From positions 206,046-270,045 of the forward strand of contig CALGIG010000045.1 in NCBI GenBank assembly GCA_937915865.1: a DNA stretch of 64,000 nt, in the 5' to 3' direction. Position numbers and translations under genes: made by a program. Positions 35,353-44,403 of this stretch are shown here, in pieces. The DNA is from an uncultured Prolixibacteraceae bacterium (GTDB lineage Bacteria > Bacteroidota > Bacteroidia > Bacteroidales > Prolixibacteraceae). Position 1 is the stretch's first letter, and each line of letters starts with the position of its first letter. The notes beneath the pieces are model-generated. The model saw nothing but the letters and a program-made list of their open reading frames with translations, searched no databases and was not told the origin of the DNA.

Positions 35353-36771
35353 ATGAATAACAAAGAAATTTATACTGCGGAGATGGTCGGCGGAACACAT
35401 GGACTGACCTGCATCTTTCCACGGCTGCGTGACATTGTCGATTACGAAGAACAAAGGAGAGTTCCCGAACAGGGGTATCCTCGTTTTATCCCTCATCCTT
35501 TTGTTGTTGCAGTACAGGAAAAGCATCGGAAGGATGGTTATGAAGTTATCGCCATTCAAACACCTGAGGCTGCCAGTTTTGTTCATGCCAACTATTTTGA
35601 TTCAGAAACCAGAGACAATTCTGAGGTTCAGTCTTTTGAAAAAAGCGGGAATAGGTATGGGCTGATCAATGTGCGTCCTGAGTACGCAAAGTCCGCCCGC
35701 GATAGTGTTACCAATGCCGGAGTGATTCTGAACTCCAGAAAAGCTCAACGGATTCTTGGAAACAGATTTCCGGAAGAGAAGACGGATGAACTCCCCACTC
35801 TGCTGAGTCAATTGGAAAGAGGTTCAGATCCTGAATTGACTTTCCTTTATACCAGCGGCATGGCAGCAATTTTCAGTGCTATTGATGGTTGTCTGAGAAA
35901 GGGAACGGGAGCCTTGGTCGTTGGGAACACCTATGTTGATACGCGCAAAATATTTCAAAAATTGCCGGAACGGTTTTCTTTTAAACCAACCATTTTCCGG
36001 AAAAATGAGAGTGAGATTGATATTCCTGATACGATTAGTGTGGTATTTCTGGAAATCCCGACCAATCCGCTGCTTGAAGTGGTAGATCTAAAGTCCCTGA
36101 TACGCCAAGCACACAAAAAAGGCGCTGTCGTAATTGTCGATAGCACTATTGCTACTCCATTTCATTTTTCACCGTTTGATTTTGATGCCGATATAATTAT
36201 ACACAGCACATCGAAAGCCCTAAGCGGCAAAAACGACCACATTGGCGGAGTTTTATTTGTCAACCCGCATACTCCGGAACTTGCTCAGAAAATTGTTCAT
36301 TGGCCGTTTGAACTGGATGTTGACGAAAGAATCGTTTTAGCTGAAAACCTCAAAACCTTTAGGGGCAGAATTCAAAAGATGGAGGCTAATGCAGAAAAAA
36401 TTGTCGAATATCTCAGGCACAACGCGCATGTTTCAAAAGTTTATTACCCGAATGGGCTTAAACACGGAAATGGGCATGTGATGAGTTTTGAACTTCAGGA
36501 TGACAATTACAAAGTTGCCGAAATCTTTTATGATAATTGTACAATACCAATTAAAGGCCCAAGTATGGGTTTCCATAATACCATGTTGATGCCCTATTCT
36601 TTGATTACACACTACCATGACAATAACGTAACTCTGGCTGATATGGGATTAAAACGGTACCTCATGAGGCTATCTGCAGGCACTGAAGATCCGGATGCAA
36701 TCATTCGTGATTTAGCATCCGGATTCAGCGCCATTGCGGCACAGAAAAGTCGTATTCAGGATTGTTTATAA
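35353..36771 (+). CDS. PLP-dependent Cys/Met metabolism enzyme with an N-terminal extension
   Basis: 472 residues from ATG 35353; an earlier in-frame start overlaps the racemase. The core fits cystathionine gamma-synthase/methionine gamma-lyase family: LYTSGMAAIFSAIDGCL (about residues 161-177), VVIVDSTIATPFHFSP, and IIHSTSKALSGKNDHIGG with the PLP lysine. The C-terminal RLSAGTEDPDAIIRDL is also typical. The core is about 390 residues; the first ~85 residues (GLTCIFPRLRDIVDYEEQRR, then PHPFVVAVQEKHRK) are an extra domain I do not recognise. Which sulfur amino acid reaction it carries out cannot be told; proximity to metE suggests methionine metabolism. Confidence 0.82.
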   Translation: MNNKEIYTAEMVGGTHGLTCIFPRLRDIVDYEEQRRVPEQGYPRFIPHPFVVAVQEKHRKDGYEVIAIQTPEAASFVHANYFDSETRDNSEVQSFEKSGNRYGLINVRPEYAKSARDSVTNAGVILNSRKAQRILGNRFPEEKTDELPTLLSQLERGSDPELTFLYTSGMAAIFSAIDGCLRKGTGALVVGNTYVDTRKIFQKLPERFSFKPTIFRKNESEIDIPDTISVVFLEIPTNPLLEVVDLKSLIRQAHKKGAVVIVDSTIATPFHFSPFDFDADIIIHSTSKALSGKNDHIGGVLFVNPHTPELAQKIVHWPFELDVDERIVLAENLKTFRGRIQKMEANAEKIVEYLRHNAHVSKVYYPNGLKHGNGHVMSFELQDDNYKVAEIFYDNCTIPIKGPSMGFHNTMLMPYSLITHYHDNNVTLADMGLKRYLMRLSAGTEDPDAIIRDLASGFSAIAAQKSRIQDCL

Positions 36772-36802
36772 TTTATTGGGATAATCAAAAATACTAGATA
36801 AA

Positions 36803-37468
36803 ATGCTATATGCTGTCAAAGTAATTGAAAAGAGCAGGTTAACCCACGACGTACTTTGTCTTAGGCTGGAGAGACCTTTGAATTATCCATTTTATGCGGG
36901 GCAAGCCATTGAAGTTTCGCTGAAAAATCCACGTTTCCATGAAGAGAATGCCCCATTTACCTTAACCGGGTTAAGCAGTGAAAAGTATCTCGAACTGATC
37001 TTAAAAGTTTACGCCGAGCACAACGGGATGACTCTGGAAATATCGAAATTAAAGGAAGGCGACGAACTAATTATCGGAGATGCCTGGGATTCGTATAAAA
37101 ACTTTGGGCCGGGGATGTTTATTGCAGGCGGGACCGGGGTTACGCCATGCGTTGCCCTGTTGCGTCAATTGAGTGTCGAAAATAGATTGTCGGATAGTAA
37201 ATTGCTTTTTGCCAACAAAACCGAAAAGGATATTTTTCTTCAGGAAGAGCTAAACCAAATGCTGGGAAAAAATTTCATTAACATTTTGTCGCGCGAGAAA
37301 AAAGACAACTTTTTAAATGGTCACATTAATCCTGGAATCCTGAAAGATCAGATTTCCAAGCCCAACCAGCCATTCTACATCTGTGGCCCGGGTAATTTTG
37401 CTGAGCAGATCCGCGATCAATTGCTGGAACTAGGCATCGATAAAGATATGATCATTATTGGTTACTAA
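36803..37468 (+). CDS. FAD/NAD(P)H oxidoreductase of the ferredoxin reductase-like family
   Basis: 221 residues. The N-terminal FAD-binding beta-barrel contains NAPFTLTGLSSEKYLEL (about residues 49-65), and the NAD(P)-binding half has MFIAGGTGVTPCVALLRQL (about 109-127) and FYICGPGNFAEQI (about 191-203). No C-terminal [2Fe-2S] domain is present, so it must pass electrons to a separate partner, such as the di-iron Ric proteins or an NO-reducing protein; the partner is not identifiable. It ends the ric1 gene string. Confidence 0.85.
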   Translation: MLYAVKVIEKSRLTHDVLCLRLERPLNYPFYAGQAIEVSLKNPRFHEENAPFTLTGLSSEKYLELILKVYAEHNGMTLEISKLKEGDELIIGDAWDSYKNFGPGMFIAGGTGVTPCVALLRQLSVENRLSDSKLLFANKTEKDIFLQEELNQMLGKNFINILSREKKDNFLNGHINPGILKDQISKPNQPFYICGPGNFAEQIRDQLLELGIDKDMIIIGY

Positions 37469-37725
37469 ATGGGATTTTGATCATTTCTAAATGATGCTCA
37501 GAAATATCTTTAATAAATCACATTAGAATCTTAATTACTTGGAAACACAACATTTCCATTTATTCTGCAATAAAGCTCCTGACCTTTTTTCAATACTGTT
37601 TGATTAAGAAGTGTTATAGCGTAGAATTTCGCTGAAATGCAAAGAGAACCAATAAAATACTCCTCTGAGGTTTCAGTTTTAGTTAGATTTCGATCTCGTT
37701 TTATGTCATTATAAAGGACAATGTC

Positions 37726-38853
37726 ATGAAAGAAACAAGACTGTTATTATTCTTGATAGTTATAAGCTTAATCTTGACGTGCACCCCATCGTCAATAAAG
37801 GATCCTCATCAGAACAAAATTTCTGTTTTTGAAGATTCCGGTTCAAAATCCACAAACAATCTAAAGCACGTTGTTCAAAATATGGTTGCGCCACCGGCCT
37901 TGCCGCAACATGAACAGGTAGTGCAAGGCGATCCGGTGGTTGTTGATGTTCGCCTGGTTGTTGAAGAAAAACTTCAGGAAATAGCACCAGGAGTGAAAAC
38001 ATGGCTGCTCACATACAATGGTTCGGTTCCCGGTCCGATTATCGTGGTTCACCAGAACGACTACGTTCAATTAACACTCGTTAATCCGGCCACAAACACG
38101 ATGATTCACAACATCGACTTTCATGCTGCTACTGGTGGAATGGGTGGTGGTGATTTAACAAGTGTTGCTCCGGGACAAGAAGTTTCATTTAGGTTTAAGG
38201 CAATTAAGTCGGGTGTTTTTGTTTATCACTGCGCCCCCGGCGGGATTATGGTTCCGCTCCATGTAATATCTGGAATGAACGGTGCAATAATGGTCCTCCC
38301 CAGAGATGGGTTAAAGGATGAAAATGGAAATCCTGTAAGATACGATAAAGCTTTTTATATCTCGGAACAGGACTTTTACCTTCCCAAGGAAAAGAATGGG
38401 AAATACAAGGAATATGATTCTCCGGCGTCCGGGTTTGGCGATTTAATTGAATCAATGAAAACTTTAGTCCCAACTCACTTAGTATTTAATGGAAAAACAA
38501 ACGCTTTAACCGGCGAAAATGCTTTAAAGGCAAAAGTCGGAGACAAAGTATTGTTTATTACTTCCCAGGCAAACCGTGACACACGTATTCATTTAATTGG
38601 TGGTCATGCGGATTTGGTTTGGCTGGGTGGCTCATTTAATGACACGCCTGTAACTAATTATGAGTCATGGCCTGTCGTGGGGGGCTCAGCTGTTGCAGCA
38701 ATCTATCAGTTTCGGCAACCGGGAAGATATTTGTACCTCGATCACAATTTAATTGAGGCATTTGCTTTTGGAGCCATTGCTGAGATAAATGTCAGTGGCC
38801 AATGGAACGACAATTTGATGAAACAAATAGAAAAACCAGGTCCCATTAAATAA
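37726..38853 (+). CDS. nirK: Copper-containing nitrite reductase
   Basis: 375 residues with a lipoprotein-type signal (LILTC, Cys19), so probably membrane-anchored outside the cytoplasm. It reduces nitrite to NO. Type 1 copper ligands by comparison with AcNiR: His128 (MIHNIDFH), Cys169, His179, Met184. Type 2 site: His133, His168 and the His of YLDHNLIEAFAFGA. Catalytic Asp131 and His289 (RIHLIGGH) are also present. All key residues are intact. The family operates as a trimer. The preceding ~260 bases hold no recognised operator; TGTC-N9-GACA at 37707-37723 is a possible weak one. Confidence 0.96.
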   Translation: MKETRLLLFLIVISLILTCTPSSIKDPHQNKISVFEDSGSKSTNNLKHVVQNMVAPPALPQHEQVVQGDPVVVDVRLVVEEKLQEIAPGVKTWLLTYNGSVPGPIIVVHQNDYVQLTLVNPATNTMIHNIDFHAATGGMGGGDLTSVAPGQEVSFRFKAIKSGVFVYHCAPGGIMVPLHVISGMNGAIMVLPRDGLKDENGNPVRYDKAFYISEQDFYLPKEKNGKYKEYDSPASGFGDLIESMKTLVPTHLVFNGKTNALTGENALKAKVGDKVLFITSQANRDTRIHLIGGHADLVWLGGSFNDTPVTNYESWPVVGGSAVAAIYQFRQPGRYLYLDHNLIEAFAFGAIAEINVSGQWNDNLMKQIEKPGPIK

Positions 38854-38896
38854 ACCGGAATCGAAAGCGACATTATAAATACAAAAAACTCCCATC

Positions 38897-39193
38897 ATGA
38901 AAACAGATTTTAGTCCTGTCTATCCTGTTTTTTACGAAGTGTTTTCAGAAGAGCAGGAAAAGCAACATAGTAAGGTGTTTTATTTCGGGAATGGTACCGA
39001 GTTGGAAGAAGCCAAGGGTAAAATCACGGGTTTGATTACGAAAGGAAGCATTGAAGAATATTTGATTTTCGATTCGGGTGACGAAGTTCGTATTGATCGT
39101 ATTATCACAATAAACGGCAAACCAGGACCTGCCTACGATGAGTACGACGCGTTCGCCCTTGCTTGTCTGAATTGTAATGTTGGAGCAGATTAA
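38897..39193 (+). CDS. Hypothetical protein next to nirK
   Basis: 98 residues, acidic and soluble, with segments PVFYEVFSEEQEKQHSKVF and DSGDEVRIDRIITINGKPGPAYDEYD and a C-terminal CLNC motif. It follows nirK by 43 bases on the same strand. I do not recognise a family; the small beta-rich look and the conservation-like pattern make a real gene likely. Confidence 0.6.
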   Translation: MKTDFSPVYPVFYEVFSEEQEKQHSKVFYFGNGTELEEAKGKITGLITKGSIEEYLIFDSGDEVRIDRIITINGKPGPAYDEYDAFALACLNCNVGAD

Positions 39194-39264
39194 AAACCAC
39201 GGATTATCTATGTAGTTTATATGGTGATCGGTCACGAATATAAACTGAAAAAATTAAGACAATA

Positions 39265-40200
39265 ATGGGAAATAATGACATACTGCTGGAAAAGATCAGT
39301 AAACTAAGAAGAGAAAAAAACGCAATTATACTTGCACATTATTACCAGATTCCTGAAATACAGGAAATTGCTGATTTTGTAGGCGACAGTCTCGACCTGT
39401 CGCGAAAATCGGCCGAAACAAAGGCAGAAATTATTGTATTTGCCGGAGTTTATTTCATGGCTGAAACAGCTAAAATTTTATCTCCTGAGAAAAGGGTTTT
39501 TATCCCTGACGTCAATGCCGGGTGTTCACTGGCCGAATCATGTCCAACTGTTGAATTCAAGAAATTCAGAGAAAAATACCCCAATCATATCGTTGTATCC
39601 TACGTGAATACAACAGCGGAAATTAAGGCAATGACCGATATTACCTGCACCTCCACCAATGCCGTTCGGATAATCGAAAGCATTCCGAAAGATCAAAAAA
39701 TAATTTTCGCCCCTGACCGGAATTTAGGAAATTACCTGAATAGTATTACCGGAAGAGAAATGGTGCTCTGGGATGGCGCCTGCCATGTTCATGAAGAATT
39801 CTCGCTGGAGAAGATCCTGGCTATAGTGAAAACGCATCCAAAGGCCAAATTAATTGCGCATCCCGAATGTCAAAGACCCGTTCTGATCGCCGCCGATTTC
39901 GTTGGTTCAACTTCAGCCCTTCTAAAGTATACCGAAACAGACAGCGGAAGTGAATACATTGTAGCTACTGAATCAGGCATAATCCATCAAATGCGGAAAC
40001 GGAATCCGGATAAAACATTCATTCCGGCACCACCCATAGACTCAACATGTGGATGCAATGATTGTAAGTTTATGAAACTCCATGATTTACAAAAAATATA
40101 CGATAGCTTGAACGAAGAGAAATTTGAAATAAACATTGATTCGTTGGTCATGGAAAAAGCAAGAATACCTATTCAACGAATGTTTGAATTGTCAGCTTAA
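39265..40200 (+). CDS. nadA: Quinolinate synthase A
   Basis: 311 residues, the usual NadA length. It condenses iminoaspartate and dihydroxyacetone phosphate to quinolinate in NAD synthesis using a [4Fe-4S] cluster. Typical segments: IILAHYYQIPEIQEIADFVGD (about residues 21-41), NAGCSLAESCP (Cys87), WDGACHVHE (Cys173) and STCGCNDCKFM (Cys262/264/267). No nadB or nadC is adjacent. The cluster is sensitive to O2 and NO, which makes its position between nirK and the DUF438 sensor notable. Confidence 0.94.
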   Translation: MGNNDILLEKISKLRREKNAIILAHYYQIPEIQEIADFVGDSLDLSRKSAETKAEIIVFAGVYFMAETAKILSPEKRVFIPDVNAGCSLAESCPTVEFKKFREKYPNHIVVSYVNTTAEIKAMTDITCTSTNAVRIIESIPKDQKIIFAPDRNLGNYLNSITGREMVLWDGACHVHEEFSLEKILAIVKTHPKAKLIAHPECQRPVLIAADFVGSTSALLKYTETDSGSEYIVATESGIIHQMRKRNPDKTFIPAPPIDSTCGCNDCKFMKLHDLQKIYDSLNEEKFEINIDSLVMEKARIPIQRMFELSA

Positions 40201-40230
40201 ATAAAGATATAAAAATAACAGATTGATACC

Positions 40231-41763
40231 ATGAGGGAGGATATTGAATACATTACATTAGACGGAAGAGGCCAGACAGAGTCATTCAGGACAGATGTTT
40301 TGGGTGCCTTGGAAAAGTTAGGACCACAAGCAGGTTTGCATGTTATTAAAGAATTTGAACCGGTCCCACTTTATGCAATTGCTGAAAAGAAAGGATTGGG
40401 AAAGCACTTAGAAAAAAAGAGCGATAACGAATATCATGTATGGTTTTTCCCGAAAAAAGAGATTGAAGATATCAAAATGAAAAAGTATCTGACCATTGAC
40501 AATGAACGTATCAAAAAGATGCTCGATATTAAACTTAAAGTTTTTAGCCGGGAACTTACTCCGGATGAAGCCAGAAAGTTAGTAAATGCAACTTTTGAGT
40601 ACATTACCGCTGAAGAATTTGCCTATGGTGAGCAACACATGTTCAACGCCGGAATAACCGATGAAATAATGGCCGAGGGCATGGACGATATTTTAGATGT
40701 TTTCAAGGATGTTTTAGTCGTCGGAGAACTGGGTCTTCCTAAAGGCCACCCTATCCAGACTTATGCCGAGGAATCAGCAGCGCTGAACAAGTTGTTGCTC
40801 GTGATGGAACAAAAACTGAAAGGAAAATTCATTAAAAACGAGTGGCTTGAACTTTACTCAAAATTAAGCCGGATTAACACCCATTTCAGCCGTAAACAAC
40901 ATCAGCTCTTCTCGGCGCTCGAACGTAAAGGCTTCGATCGCCCTTCAAAAATTATGTGGACTTTTGACGACAGGGTGAGAGATGCGATTAGGGATGCTTA
41001 TGAACTCCTACAGACAGGCGACGAAAATGCGTTTTTAAGAGCACAGCCAAACGTCATACATCTGGTTCGCGATATCCTGCAAAAAGAAAACGATGTGCTT
41101 TACCCCACTTCATTAAAGCTCTTGAATATCGCCGATTATACTGAAATGCGCATCAGCGATGATGAAATCGGATATTGTTTGATTGACAATCCGCCACCTT
41201 TGAATGGTTCCGAAAAGCAAGGGAACTTCAATGCAAGTGAAAAATCAGGCGAGAGTACAGGTAATCTGTTAAATGATTTGAACATAGTACTCGAGAAATA
41301 TGGATTGACCGCTTCTCGCCCAAAAGACGAAGAGATGGACGTAAGTATTGGCAAATTGACATTGAACCAGATTAATCTGATTTATAAACACATGAAAGTT
41401 GATCTTTCGTATGTTGATGAAGACAATATTGTAAAGTTTTATACCGATACCGAACATCGGGTTTTTCCACGAAGCGCGGGAGTGATTGGGCGAATGGTTC
41501 AAAACTGCCATCCAAGGGATAGTGTGGATAAGGTCGAAGCGATTATAAATGCTTTCAGAAACGGTGAACAGGATGAAGCAGAATTCTGGATCGAAAAAAA
41601 CGGCAAATTTATTTATATCATATACAGTGCCGTGCGCGACGACCAAGGCAAATATAGAGGAGTCCTGGAGATGATGCAGGATGTTACACATATCCGAAGT
41701 TTAAACGGCAGCCGGAAACTCCTTTCGTGGGGCAATAAAAAGCCGGATAACCACGGAAAGTAA
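40231..41763 (+). CDS. DUF2249-DUF438-hemerythrin-PAS multidomain protein
   Basis: 510 residues. Order: DUF2249 (about residues 8-75: LDGRGQTESFRTDVLGALEK, VIKEFEPVPLYAIAEKKGLG), DUF438 (about 85-165: MLDIKLKVFSRELTPDEARK, EEFAYGEQHMFNAGI), a hemerythrin-like bundle (about 175-310: PKGHPIQTYAEESAALN, NTHFSRKQHQLFSALERKG, QKENDVLYPTSLKLL) and a PAS domain (about 370-495: VDLSYVDEDNIVKFYT, FPRSAGVIGRMVQNCHP). Known relatives are thought to sense or handle NO/O2 with di-iron or heme, but output is unknown as there is no kinase or DNA-binding domain. Confidence 0.88.
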   Translation: MREDIEYITLDGRGQTESFRTDVLGALEKLGPQAGLHVIKEFEPVPLYAIAEKKGLGKHLEKKSDNEYHVWFFPKKEIEDIKMKKYLTIDNERIKKMLDIKLKVFSRELTPDEARKLVNATFEYITAEEFAYGEQHMFNAGITDEIMAEGMDDILDVFKDVLVVGELGLPKGHPIQTYAEESAALNKLLLVMEQKLKGKFIKNEWLELYSKLSRINTHFSRKQHQLFSALERKGFDRPSKIMWTFDDRVRDAIRDAYELLQTGDENAFLRAQPNVIHLVRDILQKENDVLYPTSLKLLNIADYTEMRISDDEIGYCLIDNPPPLNGSEKQGNFNASEKSGESTGNLLNDLNIVLEKYGLTASRPKDEEMDVSIGKLTLNQINLIYKHMKVDLSYVDEDNIVKFYTDTEHRVFPRSAGVIGRMVQNCHPRDSVDKVEAIINAFRNGEQDEAEFWIEKNGKFIYIIYSAVRDDQGKYRGVLEMMQDVTHIRSLNGSRKLLSWGNKKPDNHGK

Positions 41764-41821
41764 GAAGATATTAGTTTTTAATGGATCTTCTTAAAACATT
41801 TAGATTAGAAAGGGAATAAAA

Positions 41822-42256
41822 ATGAAAAACATCGGAATGGGAAAATTGACATTTATAGGCGCAAGTTTTGTTTTACTATTGAGCGTATCTTGCAGCTCGC
41901 CAAACAAAGAAAAGAGCACAAGTACAACAACTGAAGAAAGTGCGACTTCAGAAACAGCGAAAAAAGACGTTAAAGCCACAGAAGTAGTTGCCAGCGCCGG
42001 ACAGAAATTGTATTCTGAGAAAGGGTGCCTGGTTTGTCACCAATTGAATACAAAACTGGTTGGCCCGGCTGTAAAAGATATTGCAGCCGCTTATTCAGGA
42101 AACAAAGCGGGTTTAACTGCATTTTTGAAAGGAGAAAGCAATGCTATTGTAGATCCGTCTCAGGCCAGCGTGATGCAACCACAAATTGCTATTACAAAAG
42201 CTTTACCAGCTGATGAATTAGACGCAATTGTTGACTATATCCTTTCAATTAAGTAA
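41822..42256 (+). CDS. Lipoprotein cytochrome c (single heme)
   Basis: 144 residues with a lipobox (SVSC, about Cys25), then a low-complexity Ser/Thr/Glu/Lys linker and a cytochrome c domain with one CxxCH (GCLVCHQLN, about residues 68-76) and an axial methionine in SVMQPQ (about residue 118). It is a likely electron donor to NirK at the outer face of the cytoplasmic membrane. This is inferred from the neighbourhood; it is separated from nirK by three genes. The following ~210 bases contain hydrophobic reading-frame pieces with in-frame stops, but no convincing gene. Confidence 0.9.
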   Translation: MKNIGMGKLTFIGASFVLLLSVSCSSPNKEKSTSTTTEESATSETAKKDVKATEVVASAGQKLYSEKGCLVCHQLNTKLVGPAVKDIAAAYSGNKAGLTAFLKGESNAIVDPSQASVMQPQIAITKALPADELDAIVDYILSIK

Positions 42257-42469
42257 TCGTGAAAAATATCCTGAATGTTATAATAATTACTTTGTTATTG
42301 GTTGAATTACTAACACTGGAAGGAAACTGCCAATCATTGGCCACCCAATCCTGAATCAGGTAAAAACGCACCAGGCTTGGCTTTCTTTTCCTGACATTTC
42401 CAGCAGTGATCATTATATTATTGTTATTGGGGATAAATTATATGGCAAAACAAAAACAGATTTAGCGGA

Positions 42470-43738
42470 ATGCACATCAAACGAAAAAGAAAGCTTATAA
42501 AATTCCTCAATCTCTTGGATCAGCCGGTAAGGTTCAATCCATTTGTTTTCAGTCGAATATTTTTGTTGTGGGTTCTGCTGGGTTTAATTGGAGGGCTAAT
42601 CACGGGTGGTTACTGGATCATCCTGGAATTTTTAACGGACAAAATGGCCTTACTGCGTGGTTGGCAGGTAATTCCGACAATGGCCATTTCCGGATTCCTG
42701 GCAGGTTTGGTGATTCACTTCATAGGTGATCCGGGGGAGATAAATCTGGTGGTAAATAATATCCGTTTTAACAAAGGGAAACTGGACCCACGAAATAATC
42801 CTTCGATGATTCTGTCGTCTTTACTTTGCGTATCATCAGGGGGTAGCCTTGGACCGGAAGCCCCGATGGTGCAGGTAACCGGATCAATGGGAAGTTGGAT
42901 TGGTAAAATATTCCGGATAAAAGGCGAAGAATTGAGGTCCTTAACAATTGCGGGAATGGCTTCAGGATTTACTGCATTATTTGGCGCTCCATTGGGTGGA
43001 AGTTTGTTTTCTCTTGAAATACTTCACCATAAACATGCGGTTGAATATTACAAAGCGATTATTCCTGCTTTGGTAGCAAGCTGTATTAGTTTCATCGTTT
43101 TTGTTATAATCATTCACACCGGACTTGTCCCTGTATGGAAACTGCCTGCTTATCAATATAATGGTGCATTTGATTTTGTTTATGCTGTGACCTTTGCTAT
43201 TGTTGCAACAATTGTAGGTTGGGGATTTATATATTGTACTAAAATGATTAAGGCTTTTTTTGAAAAACTACATATGCCAATTTACATCAGCACATTGGTT
43301 GGTGGTCTTATACTTGGAACAATAGCCTACCATTACCCACTAACCAGATACTTCGGACACCATCAGATCAATGAACTTTTAAACAGATCCTCTTCAATTA
43401 ATCTGTTGGTTGCCATTTTAATTTTTAAAATAATTGCCATTTCGGTTACGGTTACGTCTGGCTGGAGAGGAGGATTCATTATTCCACTATTTTTTGTCGG
43501 CACAACTTTAGGTTTGATTCTTCATTTTTATTTTCCTTCAATTAACCAGCCTCTTGCTATAGTATGCTGCATGGCAGCAATCAATTCATGTGTAACCAGG
43601 ACTCCAATGAGTACGGCAATTTTATTGGTAACATTGACTGGCTTTGGATATTTTACACCCATTTTACTTGCAAGTCTAACAGGATATTTTCTGGCCCCAA
43701 GAATACCTTTCATTAAATCACAATTGGTGAAAGAATAA
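42470..43738 (+). CDS. ClC family chloride channel/antiporter
   Basis: 422 residues, highly hydrophobic. Selectivity-filter segments of the ClC fold: GGSLGPEAPMVQV (about residues 123-135) corresponds to the GxEGP region and GWRGGFIIPLFFVGTTLG (about 326-343) to the GxFxP motif. It lacks CBS domains. In denitrifiers ClC proteins may help with anion exchange (chloride or nitrate), but this is speculation. It follows the cytochrome c gene by about 210 bases. Confidence 0.9.
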   Translation: MHIKRKRKLIKFLNLLDQPVRFNPFVFSRIFLLWVLLGLIGGLITGGYWIILEFLTDKMALLRGWQVIPTMAISGFLAGLVIHFIGDPGEINLVVNNIRFNKGKLDPRNNPSMILSSLLCVSSGGSLGPEAPMVQVTGSMGSWIGKIFRIKGEELRSLTIAGMASGFTALFGAPLGGSLFSLEILHHKHAVEYYKAIIPALVASCISFIVFVIIIHTGLVPVWKLPAYQYNGAFDFVYAVTFAIVATIVGWGFIYCTKMIKAFFEKLHMPIYISTLVGGLILGTIAYHYPLTRYFGHHQINELLNRSSSINLLVAILIFKIIAISVTVTSGWRGGFIIPLFFVGTTLGLILHFYFPSINQPLAIVCCMAAINSCVTRTPMSTAILLVTLTGFGYFTPILLASLTGYFLAPRIPFIKSQLVKE

Positions 43739-43943
43739 AAGATCAGGGAAAGTTCGAACGTGGATATCTTCTGCCGAATCTGTTGGGAGTTTTCAATTTA
43801 TCGACTTCGGAACCAGGGCATTTGACCCCTTCCTTTTCGAATTGCAGCATCGATCCCTTCGGCAAGCCCTTGATGGGAAATAGACTTTTTAGGAGTAGAA
43901 AAGGGGTAGGAAGCCACAGTTAGCAACTCAAAATGAATTCGAT

Positions 43944-44354
43944 TTAACCTATAGACTTCTTCGCCAGCGATTGAATGGTTTCAGTCAAAACAAGTTTATT
44001 AATTGCTTCGCGTATGGGTGCATATTGCTCATGTAGCGGACAAGGGTTGTTTGCATCGCAATGTTTAAGTCCAAAACCGCATCCTGTAAGTACCTTATTC
44101 CCTTCTGTGACATTTATTAATTCCTGAATTGGTATGTCTTCTTTACACTTGTCAAAATAAAACCCTCCCCCTTTGCCTTTTAAAGACTGCACAAAACCAT
44201 GTTTGACCATACGATGTAATATTTTTGCTGTAAAAAATTGAGGTGCTTCGATTTCCTTTGCAATCTCAGCAATACCTGGTCTGCGATCTTTCATATTTTG
44301 CAATTGGATATAAACCAAACTCCTTAGTGCATATTCTGTCTCTTTGTTAAACAT
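43944..44354 (-). CDS. Rrf2 family transcriptional regulator, ric2-linked
   Basis: 136 residues. Winged helix (FNKETEYALRSLVYIQL), wing KGKGGGFYF (about residues 59-67), and cysteines 92, 99 and 105 in CGFGLKHCDANNPCPLH. Extra cysteine 70 in DKCKED. Very similar in length, sequence and ligand spacing to the Rrf2 protein at 34199-34633. Divergent from ric2, with the operator 44404-44429 between them, as expected for a self-regulating NsrR-like NO sensor. Confidence 0.9.
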   Translation of the reverse strand: MFNKETEYALRSLVYIQLQNMKDRRPGIAEIAKEIEAPQFFTAKILHRMVKHGFVQSLKGKGGGFYFDKCKEDIPIQELINVTEGNKVLTGCGFGLKHCDANNPCPLHEQYAPIREAINKLVLTETIQSLAKKSIG

Positions 44355-44403
44355 ATTTTCTCTGTGCTTTTTGCCATCAAAAATACAAAAAATACTAAAA
44401 ATA

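Noticed and set aside
42257..42469. Small membrane peptide after the cytochrome c gene
   Set aside because: Hydrophobic stretches occur but in-frame stops separate them; no convincing start or family.
43739..43943. Possible transposase or gene remnant
   Set aside because: Short reading frames on both strands look partly protein-like but none is long enough or recognisable; treated as empty intergenic DNA.
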